Of a stretch of DNA of 64,000 nucleotides, positions 24,655 through 37,396 are shown one piece after another. The position numbers were made by a program, and so were the translations under genes. Every line of letters begins with the position of its first letter. Within the stretch, counting starts at the first letter, position 1. Under the pieces are notes generated by a model. The model saw nothing but the letters and a program-made list of their open reading frames with translations. It was not told where the DNA came from and made no database searches. The DNA is from Rhinopithecus roxellana (Eukaryota; Chordata; Mammalia; Primates; Cercopithecidae): assembly GCF_007565055.1 (NCBI RefSeq), contig NC_044565.1:44238211-44302210 (forward strand), read 5' to 3'.

Positions 24655-25000
24655 AATTTTTTTATTTTAAGATTTAAAAAATTTTTAACTTCTAATTTTT
24701 GTGGGTACATAGTAGGTATATATGTTTATGAAGTACATGAGATATTTTGATGCAGGTATGCAATGTATAATAATCACATCATGGAAAATGGGGTATTAAT
24801 CCCTTCAGGCATTTATTTTTTGTGTTACAGAGTTCAATTATACTCTTTTGGTTGTTTTTAAATGTGCCATTAAATTATTCTTTACTATAGCTACCCTGTT
24901 GTGCTATCAAATACTAGGTCTTATTCACTCTTTATATTTTTTGTACCTGTTAAACATCCCCACCTCCCACTATCTCCTATGTTTTGTTTTCCATAATTGT
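24655..25000 (-). mobile_element. L1MA/L1PB-type 3' UTR fragment, antisense
   Basis: Characteristic 3' UTR blocks in antisense: tttgtgggtacatagtaggtatat, the aataatcacatcatggaaaatgggg block and ttgtgctatcaaatactagg. It begins with a short T-rich run at 24655-24665. Confidence 0.85.
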
Positions 25001-25210
25001 ACTATGATGTCCTTACTTTCATTTATCTATTTGTATGTATGCATTTATCCTGCTTGAGCTTTATGAGTATTGTAAATACGTGGATTGCTATTTCTTATCA
25101 AATTTGGATATTTATTTTTTTTATGGTCCTCATATCTTTTCTCTTTTTTGAGATTCTCATTATCCATATTTGACTACTTAATATTTTCCCTACAAGTCAA
25201 TGAGGCTATG
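25001..25210 (-). mobile_element. Ancient L1-lineage repeat, left part (split by a younger L1)
   Basis: Weak antisense similarity to a widespread old repeat (blocks around 25120-25210, including gagattctcattatcc and aatgaggctatgtc). The same repeat appears to resume at 28882, beyond the inserted L1. Confidence 0.45.
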
Positions 25211-26692
25211 TCAATTTTTCTTTTTTTCTACTTTATTTTCAGGGGTATACATGCAAGTTTTGTTATATAGGTGAATTGCATGGGGGTTTAAGATACAATT
25301 TTTTCACCCAAGTAATAAACATAGTACTTAACAGGTAGTTTTTCCACACTTAACCTCCTCTCATGTTCCACCCTCAGGTAGGTCCCAGTTTCAGTTGTTC
25401 CCTTTTTTATGTCCATATTTACTAAATGTTTAGCTCCCACTTATAAGTAAGAATATGCAGTATTTGGTTTTCTGTTCCTGCATCAGTTTGCTTAGGATAA
25501 TGGACTCCGGCTTCATCCATGTTGCTGCAAACAACATGATCTCATTCTTTTTTCATAGCTGCATAGCATTCCATGGTGTATATATACCACATTTTCTCTA
25601 TCTAGTCTACCATTAATGAGCATTTAGATTGATTCCATGTTTTTGCTTTTGTAAATAGTGCTATGATGAATAATGTGTGCATGTGTCTTTATGGTAGAAT
25701 GATTTATGTCCCTTTGAGTATATACCCAATATTTGAATCGCTAGGTCAAATGGTAATTCTATTTTAAATTCTTTCAGAAATTGCCAAACTGCTTTTGACA
25801 CTTGCTGAACTAGTTTACACTCCCATCAGCAGTGAATAAGCATTTCTTGTTCTCCACAACCTTGCCAGCATCTAAAATTTTTTGACTTTATAATAATAGC
25901 CATTCTGACTGGTGTGAGAAACTCATTGTGGTTTTGATTTTCATTTCTGTAATGATTAGTGACGTTGAGAATTTTTTATATGCTTGTTGGTTACATGAAT
26001 TTCCATTTTTGAAAAGTGTCTGTTCATGTCCTTTGTAATGGGGTTTATAATGGGGTTGTGTGTTTTTGCTTATAAATTTGTTTAAATTCCTTATAGGTTC
26101 TGGATATTAGACCTTTGATGGATGTATAGTTTGAAAATATTTTCCCCCATTCTGTAAACTGTCTATTTACTCTGCTGATAGTTTCTTTCACGGCACAGAA
26201 GCTCTTTAATTAGACCCCATTTGTCAACTTTTTTTTTTTTTTTTCAGTTGCTTTTACCACCTTTGTTGTGAAGTATTCGCCAAGTCCTAGGTCCAGAATA
26301 GTATTTCCCAGGTTATCTTCCAAGGTTTGTATAGGATTTGGTTTCAGATTTAAGTGTTTAATCCATCTTGAGTAGATTTTTGCATATGGTATAAAAAAGG
26401 TATAAGAAAGTTTTAATCTTCTGCATGTGGCCACCATGTATTGATCAGGGAATCCTTTCCTCGCTGCTTGTTTATGTTTATTTTGTGGAAGATTAGATGG
26501 TTGTAGGTGCACGGCCTTATTCCTGGGCTCTCTCTTCAGTTATATTTGTCTATGTGTCTGTTTTCATACCTGACACATATGTCATGCCATGTTTATTTTG
26601 GTTACTGTAGCCTTGTGGCATAGTTTGAAGTGTGGCAATGTGATGCCTCCAGCATTGTTCTTTTTGTTTAGGATTGCCTTAGATATTCAGGC

Positions 26693-26757
26693 CTGTATGT
26701 ATGTATGTGTGTGTGTATATATATGTATGTATGGATGTGTATGTACATATATTTTTA
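26693..26757. repeat. (TG)n/(TATG)n microsatellite inside L1
   Basis: tatgtatgtatgtgtgtgtg-type repeat that has grown within the L1 ORF2 sequence. Confidence 0.85.
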
Positions 26758-27839
26758 AAGTTTTCCTAATTCTGTGAAGAATGTCATTGGTAGTTTGATA
26801 GGAATAGCATTGTGTCTATAAATTGCTTTGGGCAATATGGCTATTTTGACAATATTGATTCTTGCTATCTATGACCACTGGAATGCTTTGCCATTTGTGG
26901 CAACTTTGATTTATTTGAACAGTGTTTTGTAATTCTTGTTGTAGAGGGCTTACACCTTCTTCGTGAGCTGTATTCCTAGGTAATTTAATCTTTTTGTTGC
27001 TATTATGAATGGGATTGTGTTCGTGATTTGGCTCTCAGCTTGGATGTTGTTGGTGTATAGGAATGCTACTGATTTTGTATCCTGAAACTTTGCTGTAGGT
27101 CTTTATCAGACCAAGGAGATTTTGAGCAGAGACTATGTAGTTTTCTAGGTATAGAATAATAGCATCTGCAAACAGCGATTTTTTTTACTTTCTCTCTTCC
27201 TGTTGGGATGCCTTTAATTTCTTTCTCTTGCCTGATTGCTCTAGCTAAGACTTCTAATGTTATTTTTAATAGGAGTGGTGAGAGAGGACATTATTGTCTT
27301 GTTCTGGTTTTCAAGAGGAATGCTTCCAACTTTTACCCACTCAATATGATGTTGGCCATGGGTTTTTCATAGATGGCTCTTATTATTTTGAGGTGTATTT
27401 CTTCAATGCCTAGTTTTTTGGAGGGTTTTAACATGGAGGAATGCTAAATTTTATCAAAAGCCTTTTCTGCATCTATTGAGATGATCAGGTGGTTTTTGTT
27501 TGTAGTTCTGTTTATATGGTGAATAACATTTATGCACCAACCTTGCATCTCAGGGATAAAGCCTACTTGATTGTGATGGGCTAGGTTTTGATGTGCTTCT
27601 GTAATTTTCTTGTATTTTGTTGAATATATTTACATCTATGTTATTCAAAGCTACTGGCCTGAAATTTTCTTTATTTTTGGTGTGTCTCTTCCAGGCTTTG
27701 CTATCAGGAAGATGCTGGCTTCAGAGAATGAGGAAGAAGTCCCTTCTCCTCAAGTTTTTAGAATAGTTTCAGTGGGAATATTAGCAGCTCTTCCTTATAC
27801 ACCTAGTAGAATTCAGCTGTGAATCTGTTTGGTTCTGGG

Positions 27840-27840
<1 letters not shown>

Positions 27841-27874
<34 letters not shown>
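27841..27874 (-). repeat. Expanded 34-base A tract (T on plus) in L1 ORF2
   Basis: It lies where ORF2 encodes the short lysine pair before SPGPDGF. The normal few A have grown to 34. Confidence 0.93.
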
Positions 27875-27875
<1 letters not shown>

Positions 27876-28881
27876 GTTGGTAGGTTTTTTATTACTGATT
27901 CAATGTCAGAACTCATTATTGGTCTGTTTAGGGATTTGATCTTTTCCTGATTCAATCTGGGAAGGTTGTGTTTTACCAGCAATGTATCCATTTCTTCTAG
28001 GTTTTCTAGCTTGGGGGCAAAGAGGTATTTGTAATAGTCTCTGAGGGTTTTTTGTATTTCTGTAGGGTGAATGGTAATGTCCCCTTTGTCATTCCAGATA
28101 CATGAAGCAAGCTCTTGAAGATCTATGAAGAGATTTAGATAACCACACAATAATAGTGGGGGACTTTAACACCTTAATGAAAGTATTCAACAGAATATTG
28201 AGGCAGAAAACTAAGATATTCAGGACCTTAACTCAATACTTGACAAATGGACCTAATAGACATCTACAAAATTTTCCACTCCCAAACAACAGAATATACA
28301 TTCTTTTCATTGCCACATGGCACATACTCTAAAATTGTCCACACAACGGGGCATAAAACAACCCTCCACAAATTAAAACAAAAAAAATTATATAACAACA
28401 CTTTTAGACCACAAAGCAATAAAAATAGGAATTAATACTAAGAAAAATAACTTAAAACCATACAATTAAATGGAAATTAAGCAATGTTCTACTGAATGAC
28501 TTCTGGGTAACTAATGAAATTAAGGCAGAAATTAAGAAGTTCTTTGAAACAAATGAGAATAAAAGATACAACATATCAGAATATCTGGGATACAGCCAAA
28601 GCAGTGTTAAGAAGGATTATAATAGCACTAAATGCCCAAATCAAAGAGTTCGAAGATCTCAAACGAACAACCTAACATCACATCTAGAGGAACCTAGCAG
28701 AAGACAAGAAATAACCAAAATCAAATCTGAACTGAAGGAAATTGAGACATGAAAACTGTACATGAGATCAATTACTCCAGGAGCTGGTTCTTTGAAATAA
28801 TTAAAAAGATAGATGGACTGCTAGCTAGACTAATATAGAAAAAAAGAGAGAAGATCCAAATAAACACAATTAAAAATAACA

Positions 28882-29180
28882 TCAATTTCTTTAAAATCTT
28901 TATCCTCTCTCTGTCATATTTAGAATAGTGTCTATTGCCCTATATGCAGATGTAGTGTCACCATACAATCTGATTTTAGTAAAATCCGGTACATTTTTAA
29001 TTTCAGACATTGTATTTAAGCACTTATAATTTCACTTGTGACTTTTGTATTGTTTCAGTTTTTCTCCTCAGAGTCCATTTGTTCAACAATTTATGTGTCT
29101 TTTGCTTGAGTATCTTGTAAATATTTATAATAGTTGTTTAAGTTTCTTGGCTATTAATTTCAACATCTGTGTTATGTTTG
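28882..29180 (-). mobile_element. Ancient L1-lineage repeat, right part
   Basis: Diverged continuation of 25001-25210. Matches are weak (for example ttggctattaatttcaacatctg near 29148-29170). Confidence 0.4.
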
Positions 29181-30425
29181 GCTCTTCAAAGTATTATCAG
29201 TCACAAAATCAACTCCACTCTTGTCAGAACTTCAAACACTACTAGCATTTTGCAAGCTCTGGTGTCTCACTTCAGCTTTTCCACTATGGTTCTCTAACAT
29301 GGTCTTTTGCTTTGTTGGATTAGTATTTGGGTGAGCGAAAAACGACTAAAGGTACACATCTGAAACTCCTTCCCTGTGAATATTTCACCATTCCAATGCC
29401 TGTAACTGCAAATTTCAATCACCTCAGCAGTCATGAACATTGGTTTCTTTTTCTTCAACTAGTAAAACCACTGATCCCTTCATTTGAGCTTGACTTCCCT
29501 GTACTTAGTTTTGAATTTTTCCCATGTTGAATAGTAAGGTAAGTAGTGTATAGCTCTTCCAATGTGTTTTAGTTTTTTGAATGATCAAGCCACTGCATAT
29601 GTTGTTCAAAACTTAAGTGTTTCTTCATAGATTTTGTTCAGTTTTATAAATTTTTATAGCATAAGTGAGACACTCATTGATTCAGTATGGCCAAAACCTT
29701 AATTTCAAGTAATAATTTTTCAAGTATTCATTATATGAAAATGTTTTTTTATCAGTGTGTTAGAAATACAAATAAATTTCCTAGTCCCTACAACATATAA
29801 ATTATGGATTGTTTTCCCAACGGTACAGTTAAAAAACTTGAGTGGCTATGAGATTAAACTATCTAAGGTAATACAAGGTAAGTGGTTAATAAGTGTTGAG
29901 CTGTGTTTTAAATTCAGGTCTGTCAGACACTAAAATCTGTTCTTTTAAAATTTAAGCTTCTTGTTTGGGAATACTTTATAGCCTACCTATTTGTTTAATG
30001 AAATCTTCAAACATGCCTAATTGGTATGTTGTATTTAAAACAAATACTATCAGAGCTGAGCAACCTGTGCTTGAAGTAAAAATGCAGAGCACAGAGCCAC
30101 ATATATTCCAACTCTGCCAAACCCTCACCATTCTACTCCTGGGTGATGGAAAATTAGATATGTGTGACTCCTAGACATCTTTTAAATACAGTTTTAAACC
30201 ATTGCACTATACTATGTGGCTTACGAGGATTCATTGAAGTTACTGTGGATATTTTATCTGTAGAAGAAAGAGCTAAATGAAGATACAATAGCTACTTAAA
30301 TAAGTTTTTAAAAGTCAAGAAGAGGATAATTATTTGGGGGACAGATTTTGAGGGCATGCAGTTGTGAGGTAGAGAGTTTATGCCAAGCTGCAGAGCATGA
30401 ATCTGGATGTAATATAAGATGCAGG
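29181..30425. other. Unassigned DNA
   Basis: No gene or recognised repeat in about 1.2 kb. Confidence 0.4.
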
Positions 30426-30429
30426 TACT

Positions 30430-30665
30430 GAGTTGATTGAAAATCATGCAGCTATTAAACGTTCTTTCCACCCACAGACATGCACACAGAAAAGAACAAC
30501 AATAAGAGAATAGCAATAATGTGAAGCAATGTACATGTTAATTAGCTTGATTGTGGTGATTATTTCACAATGTACATGTATATCAGATCATAAAATTGTA
30601 TATCTTAAATGAATACAACTTTTATTTGTCAATTATACCTCATTCAAGCTGGAAAAATAATAAGA
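30430..30665 (+). mobile_element. Old L1M-type 3' end (tentative)
   Basis: The run from ttaattagcttgattgtgg to tcaattatacctcattcaagctgg resembles a common L1M 3' terminus. The family assignment is from memory. Confidence 0.5.
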
Positions 30666-30784
30666 TAATTATGTCAGAACCAATTGGCTATGTAAAATTT
30701 GCAAGAAGCAGTATTAAATATTTTATCATCTGTAAATTGTATACTACATATTATTTATATTGGTTAAATTTGTAATCAATTTAT

Positions 30785-31385
30785 TATTCAGGATTTTTCA
30801 GAAAGACCCAATGAATAGGATATAGATATGTAGATAGATAGATAGATAGATAGATACACAGATACATATATCATAGAGAATAGATTGATTAAGGGAATTT
30901 GCTCACATTATTATGTAGGCTAAGAAGTTCCATAGCATGTTGTCTGAAAACTGGGAAGCCAGGGAAGCTGGTAGCATGGCTGTTCAAGTCCCAAACCCTC
31001 AGAATCAGAGAAACAACAGTGTAACTCTGAACCCAACACCAAAAGCCTGTGAATGTGGTAGGGGCAGGAGGTGAGGGCATGCTGGTACAAGTCTAGGAGT
31101 CCAAAGAACAAAAACCTGGCGTTCTGATGCACATATCAAAAGGCCAGAGAAGAAGGCCATTCCAACTTCAGAAAACAAAGAGTGAATTCTCCTTTCCACT
31201 GTCTTTGTTCTATCGGGTTCCCAGCCTATTGGATGGTTCCTGGCCCATATTGAGGTGGGATATTCCCTACTCAGTCCACCAACTCACATGCCATCTCCTG
31301 TGGAAACACTCTCACAAGACACATCTGCTAATACTGCTTTACCAGATATATAGACATCCCTTAATCTAGTCAAAATGACATCTAA
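30785..31385 (-). mobile_element. ERVL LTR (MLT2-like), antisense
   Basis: The order of blocks is that of an ERVL-class LTR read backwards: caggatttttcagaaagaccc, aggaatttgctcacattatta, ggctaagaagttcc, ttctatcgggttcccagcc and agtcaaaatgac. Its 3' edge includes a (GATA)n tract. No internal region is attached, so it is a solo LTR. Confidence 0.65.
30831..30855. repeat. (GATA)n microsatellite
   Basis: About six GATA units at the end of the LTR, where this LTR family normally has a short TA-rich run. Confidence 0.92.
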
Positions 31386-32260
31386 ACTTATTTATTACAG
31401 GTATATATTAATAAAAAGGAATAAGGGCCTTGTGAAGAGTCCAAATAAGATATGATCCTGAAAAGGATTAGTAAAGATGTAGAATTCAGATGCATGGCAC
31501 AAGACGAAAACGAGGAAGACCAGATCAAAGCAAGTTACTGTGTTTCAGGGTAGTAGGAGGTAGATAATCCTAGAATATCTGGGGCAGATACCCAACTTAA
31601 AAGCTACCCTGAAGTAAGGGTAGGTAAGGAGCTTATACGAATGCAAAACCATCATGAAGAATCGTATAGAAGGAAATATTATACTGAGTGATAAATCACA
31701 TTAACCTCCATAAGATTCTCAGTTATATATTACATTTTTAATATTTGAAATTGAGTCCATGTGTTCCCGTTGGACTGTCAAGATATTTATCTCAGTAATA
31801 TTTTGAGAAATTGGGACTTTTTTATTATCAGGTTAAATCAGATATCAAAATAAAAGGCACATACTCTGCTAAGATACTATCAATCAAAAAGCGTATTTTA
31901 GAACTCCAAACTAAGAAAGTTGTGTAGTTTTAATTACTATCCACAAGATATTTTAATGCTGGACCAGGATATCTTATAAACCAGAGTCCATATAAAATTC
32001 AGCAAGTTTTTGCTATCCTGTTGAGCTCTGTGACTACTTTGTAAAAATAATCCAAGATCAAATATAGATTTGATCTTGCAAGAAAGAAGACAGTCCAGTA
32101 CTTTAGCCATTTGGGTAAGCAAATGAGGCAAAACAATTGATGAGTTCCAGGTATATACTATAATTAATTAGTAGTCATAGTGACTAATATGTGTCAACTT
32201 TCTCTTTGCTGGAGGAAGAAAAACTATAAGAAGTTGGAAGGTCAGTATATTCTTTATCGT
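31386..32260. other. Unassigned DNA
   Basis: No recognised feature. Confidence 0.4.
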
Positions 32261-32261
32261 T

Positions 32262-32370
32262 TATATATACATATACATTATATGTGTGTGTATCTGTGTG
32301 TATACACATATATACAGATATATATATACACACATATATGTATATACATATATATGTGTGTATATATATA
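32262..32370. repeat. (TATATG/TATACA)n AT-rich microsatellite
   Basis: Alternating ta, tg and ca units over about 109 bp. The two open frames here (one per strand) are low-complexity artefacts. Confidence 0.93.
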
Positions 32371-34190
32371 AAAACCAGATCTGAATTCCAGAAATTGCAA
32401 TAATTTAGAAAATCATATTCACTTAGATCCTGATAGTTAAAATACATTTGCAATCCTAAAAATATCATTAAACTAGTTTCATTAAGACCTAGAAATAGTT
32501 TGCAGCTCAAGTAGAAAAGAGATTAAACCTATGTCATATTAATGAGTAAAATCTCACCTTATTTATCTTTTGATGAGGTAACATAAATCAGTTCTCTCTC
32601 AGTACTGAGTTTGAAAATGTATCCTTCATGTTTCAATCAACAGTCAGCCCTGAAATGAACTTGTAGCTGCACGTAATTTATCTTCCTCTAAAATCTGGTT
32701 GTTGAATGTGTTGAATTCATTAGGCAATAAAGGGGGAGATGGGTGCTTTTATTTTTATTCACGCATATTACCGGACATGTAGGAACCTTAGAAACTTCAA
32801 GATGGTCTAGGATCAAAGTTGTGTTTCAGAAGATAAGAAGATGCTGAGACTTTGATTAGATTTTGGAATTCCTCAAATTCATTGCAGGTTGTCAAAAATT
32901 GTATCTTTGTGTTTGTGTATGTATGTGTGAGGGAGAAAGAAGGGGATGAGGTTGAGAGAGAAAAACTGTTATGTCTCTCTAATTAGATGGGAAGCTTGTA
33001 AAGGTAAGGAAATATGTATTGTTTATTGTTATGTCCTCAAAAATTTACAAAATGCCTAAGACAAAATAGAAACTCAATTAATAATACTTGAACACTTAAT
33101 GGTCAATTAATAACACTTGGATGAACCTATAGTAAACATATTATCTAAGAGCTGTGCAATATAATTTAAATTCTATTCATTTTTTCCATTTCTACAAGAT
33201 AATTTTATTTAAAAAATCAATTACTATTATTATACTCCATCCGTTCCTATTTCTTTTAACTATGGAGCGGGTTTGAATAATCCAGACCCTAGCTGGGTTA
33301 GACACTGCTAAATTTTGCATTTAGGGCAAGAACCAAGCAGCATGACTCACTGGTTATGTTTTTTTTTTTTTTTATGCAATTCTATACCCAGATATTTTTG
33401 TTTTATCAGTGGCTCTTGTAATGGTAGAGGACTGTTGACATCAAGCTTTCCCCAACTCAGTATTAGTTGTCAGTTAACCACCTTATCTATGTATTAGTTG
33501 CCCATTGTTTTGATTTTTGTGTATAATTTATTGTTTAGGGATTCTACAATTTGTTTTTTCATTCACTACTTAATGAACATTTCTGGGTCATAATCCAATG
33601 CATTTATTTATTTACTTATTTTTACTCAAATTTTTCTAATGTTAGCCCATAGGAGCTTTTTTAGGTTGTTTTCTGTGCCATTTAAGCGTATCTCCAGACT
33701 TTTTTGAATATTTTCTTATTCTCATACAGCACAAGATGCTCCTAATTATCAGGTGAATCAACCACTTCAGGAATCTCTGATTCCTTTTACTAGACAATGC
33801 ATGGTTTTTCTTTTCATTCACTTAACAGGATTTAGTTCACTTATTCATGAAAAACTAGTTTCTAATTTTGAATAAGTCCAATTTATATTTTTCTTGTAAA
33901 GGGTACTGTGACACAAAACAAACCTTTTTTCTAATATATGGCTATGAAGATTTTTTCTATATATTATATAATTCATGAATTACAGTTTTAAGTTTTAGAT
34001 TTCAGTCTATCATTCATATTGATTTAACAGTTTGCATAAGTTTAGATGTATGTATTGAAGTTCCAGTTAGTTAAGCACCACTGGTTGAGTGAACGAAACT
34101 TTCTCTAGTGAATTTCTTTTGCATTGTTATTAATGAATAGCACACTATATGTTATGTGTCTATTTATGTGCTCTCTAATCGGTTCTATGT
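32371..34190. other. Unassigned DNA
   Basis: AT-rich, with a short T run at 33359-33373 and a few ttta units at 33603-33628. No gene seen. Confidence 0.4.
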
Positions 34191-34760
34191 TGTTATTTTG
34201 CCCAGAACATGATAACACATGTAGAGTAGAGCACTGTGTACCAGTTACTAATGCCAGAAGAGGACTCTCACAATATGGAGGATAATGAAGATCATCACAA
34301 TACAAGCCACCAGGAATAGAAATGCAGATACTTCTGCCCACTGTCTCCTGGTATTGGAGTTACCAACAAAACACAAGTCAAGTACTTGGTGGAACATTAC
34401 TTTCCTCACAAAAAGATACAGAGCAAGATCAGTTTCAATAGTGGACATCTGCCATCACAGTCCCTCCTGGAAGACAATGCAGGGAAACTGGCCTATGAGC
34501 ACCCCATTAGTGCTGCGGTAGAGGGATCTTGACACCTCCTCCGGGAAGTCTGAAATATCAAAAACTAGGGGCATGCCTGAGGGCCACTGAAACACAATGC
34601 TTAAGCAGAACAAAGCCATACTCATTGAGTCTGAAACAGTAAGATACTTTCTCACTAAATCTAAACCTAGGACAGGTACTGCCTTTCCCAATACAACAGA
34701 TTTTAGTAAATCCCCCAACTTTGTTTTACTTTGTTCCACTTGTTTTCGTAATTATCTATG
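34191..34760 (-). other. Unassigned block with two adjacent minus-strand open frames
   Basis: The block is less AT-rich than its surroundings. On the minus strand, 34739-34455 (94 codons) and 34448-34248 (66 codons) are open in succession and separated by only a few bases. The second has a hydrophobic run (FLFLVACIVMIFIILHIV) that could be a membrane segment. I recognise no protein family. It could be a decayed retrogene, an LTR or env-like fragment, or chance. Confidence 0.3.
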
Positions 34761-34840
34761 CTGTCCCTTTCTATATAAAATTAGCATAAGCTAGTCAATA
34801 CAACAAAAGTACATACAGGGAATTAGATTGGGTTTGCATT

Positions 34841-35470
34841 CATTCTATAGGTCAATTAGAGAATAATAAACATTATAAAAATAGTGAATATTCCATTCCA
34901 TGAAATTGATGTCTTCATTTACTAATACAATTTTGATTTCTTATTCAGCATTTGTAGATAACATGCAAATCCTGTATCTATTTTTGTTAACTTTATACCT
35001 ACAAATTTTATTTTTCCTGATGCTATTGTAACTATTACTTTAAAAATTAATTTCCATGTGCCTGTAGTCCCAACTTCTTGGGACACTGAGGCAAAAGGCT
35101 CACTTGGGCCCAGGAGGGAGTTTGAGTCTAGCCCAGGCAACACAGAACCCCACCTCTAAAAATTAAATTAAGTTAAAATAAAAAAAAAAAATTCCAGTTG
35201 TTCATGCCCATTATGCAAATATGTAATTGAACTAGTACCCTGGAACATTCCAAAATTATTTTACTAAATCTGGAGATTTTGTTATAGATCTATAGACTAT
35301 GAATACATATGCAAATATCTTGCTTATATAAGTAGACTTATTTTACCATTTTTATTCTCTATGATTATTTCTTTGTCTCGTTTTATTTAACTTACTAGGA
35401 CTTTTGAAACTAGTGAGAGAGATCATCATTGCCTTGATCCTGATCTGAAGGGATAAGTTTACATGTTCTT
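34841..35470 (-). mobile_element. Old L1 (L1M lineage), ORF2-derived, antisense, with Alu monomer inside
   Basis: Antisense L1M matches flank an inserted Alu monomer: ttttgttaactttatacctac before it, the gatcatcattgccttgatcctgatc block after it. Confidence 0.6.
35055..35191 (+). mobile_element. Alu monomer (FRAM/AluJ right-arm type)
   Basis: A single right-arm-like monomer (tgtgcctgtagtcccaactt to the aacacagaaccccacctct block) with an A-rich tail ending at 35191. It sits inside an old L1. Confidence 0.82.
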
Positions 35471-35865
35471 TACTCATGTGTTGAGTTGGTTGATGAGCTT
35501 GTTGAATGCATGCTTCATCCCTTTTACTGTGTTTTTTACTTCTAACATTTTCATTTGACTTTTGTATTTACAGTTTCTACCAGTCTATTTGTAATCACAC
35601 ATCTAATCTTTTGTGATATCCACTTTTTCCATAATTGTATTTAACATATTAATAGGTTTTTTAAATTTTCTGAAGAGATTATTACAACTTCTGTGTCACA
35701 TCTAAGTCTAGTTTAGTTGGTTGCTTTGTCTTACAGCTCTCTGTTACTTTTTTGTGTGCCTTGTATTTTGGCTAAAATATATACAACTTTTGTTACTAAT
35801 AAAAATGGGCTATCTCTTCTATTTATGTATGTTTTTATGTTTCCCCACAATATAATATTTGATTA
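35471..35865 (-). mobile_element. Ancient L1-lineage repeat (tentative)
   Basis: Similar in style to 28882-29180 (cattttcatttgacttttgt, the ggttgctttgtcttacagc block). Weak. Confidence 0.35.
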
Positions 35866-36545
35866 CAGCAGATTTTAGTGAATCTTGGAATAAGAAAGAA
35901 AGTTTGTTATTTTTCCCACTTGTTTTGATAATTCTAGTTAGTTTTCATTACTGATATGGACATCATATGACATTTAAACAGATTTAACTAATACATTTTT
36001 TCTAATAGTATAAAGTAATTTATAAAATTAGAACTTCATATTCCAGTGCGGAATTGTGGACAGACATCTTTTCTTGTCCTGGCCTAAAACCATTTGTGCC
36101 CAAATACAAATCATGTATATCACAATACAGGAATAAAAACGTTTAAAGAATTTCTGCAAAATATTGAGCTTCCTGGATGTCATAAGAAATTATGCAAGGT
36201 TGTTTCTTTTAATGCTTTAATTAGAGACTGGAGGAAATACACAAATATAAAAGCAAAATGTTTTATATAATGTTTTATATAAACATATCTTATATAAAGG
36301 CTTATTTTACCATTGAAAATAATAAACACTTTGCTGTTTATTATTTTATCTATACACATTAGCTCAGAGCCTGCAATTCTGTAATTGGCTAATAAGCACT
36401 TACTGAATGAACAAATAAATGCATGTGTGAATATATGAAGACATGAAATAAGTAGGTTTTTGCAAGATTTCAGAGGCATATAAGTGACAGATCAGTGAAT
36501 CAGGAACATAAGATAGCTACAACATAAAAGTATATCACAGAAAAA
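35866..36545. other. Unassigned DNA
   Basis: No gene seen. The first 60 bases resemble 34697-34755 loosely (agattttagt(a/g)aatc and cccacttgtttt blocks). Confidence 0.35.
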
Positions 36546-36554
36546 CATGAAATT

Positions 36555-36864
36555 CTGACTGGGTGCAGTGGCTCATGCCTGTAATCCCCGCACTTTCGGA
36601 AGCCGAGGCGAGTGGATCACCTGAGGTCAGGAGTTAGAGACCAGCCTGACCAACAGGGTGAAACCCTGTCTCTGCTAAAATACAAAAATTAGCCAGGTGT
36701 GGTGGCGCGCATCTGTAGTCCCAGCTTCTCCGAAGGCTAAGACAGGAGAATTGCTTGAACCTATGAGGCAGAGGTTGCAGTGAGCTGAGATTGTGCCACT
36801 GTACTCCAGCCTGGGCGATGGAGTGAGACTCCGTCTCAAAAAACAAAGAAACAAACAAACAAAC
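36555..36864 (+). mobile_element. AluS-like SINE with target site duplication
   Basis: Complete sense Alu with a (AAAC)n tail. The flanks catgaaatt (36546-36554 and 36865-36873) are a perfect 9-bp duplication. Confidence 0.95.
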
Positions 36865-37081
36865 CATGAAATTATAATTTTATGAACGATTTTATACTAT
36901 TAGAAAAATATATTAAATTTGTCTGAATATTAGCCAAAAAAAAAAAGCATCACTGAGAAACCATTTCCTTGTACATTTGTTGAAAAACTTGAGAATAATT
37001 TCACAGTCTCCATAATATGGAATATTTAAAAAACTCTGGAATGCATCAAACTTCAGCGATTAATGAAAATAAAGTTTTTCT

Positions 37082-37082
<1 letters not shown>

Positions 37083-37114
<32 letters not shown>

Positions 37115-37396
37115 AGACAGAGTCTCGTTCTGTTGCTCAGGCTGGAGTGCAGTGGCGCGATCTCCACTCACTGCAAGCTCCGCCTCCCGGGTTCATGCCA
37201 TTCTCCTGCCTCAGCCTCCCGAGTAGCTGGAAATACAGGCGCCCGCCACCACGCCTGGCTAATTTTTTTGTATTTTTAGTAGAGAGGGGGTTTCACTGCG
37301 TTAGCCAGAATGGTCTCGATCTTCTGACGTCGTGATCAGCCCACCTCAGCCTCCAAAAGTGCTAGGATTGCAGGCGTGAGCCAGCATCCCTGGCGA
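37083..37396 (-). mobile_element. AluY-like SINE, antisense
   Basis: A T run of 31 followed by a full Alu with Y-type variants. The flanks gaaaataaagttttt (37067) and gagaataaacgtttt (37396) suggest a diverged target duplication. Confidence 0.94.

Larger units (their letters stand above)
25221..28881 (-). mobile_element. L1 (L1PB/L1PA-like) insertion with 5' inversion, second of three
   Basis: 25221-28100 is antisense L1 from the 3' UTR up to about ORF2 codon 400. Near 28100 the orientation flips, and 28101-28870 is sense ORF2 from the endonuclease domain (the block for GDFNT near 28158) to about codon 390. The two parts are neighbours in ORF2. The flanks tcaatttttcttt (25211) and tcaatttcttt (28882) look like a target duplication. 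Open frames at 26210-26512 and 27803-28150 (minus) and 28247-28435 (plus) are ORF2 remnants. The element is inactive. Confidence 0.9.

Noticed and set aside
32184..32510. 108-codon minus-strand frame
   Set aside because: Built largely from the TATATG/TATACA repeat.
34697..34755. Loose similarity to 35868-35925
   Set aside because: Shared blocks are short and the spacing differs; it could be two copies of an unknown old repeat but is too weak to call.
37063..37335. 90-codon frame with Alu-like peptide
   Set aside because: Standard antisense Alu translation. It could only matter if exonised, and no evidence for that is visible.
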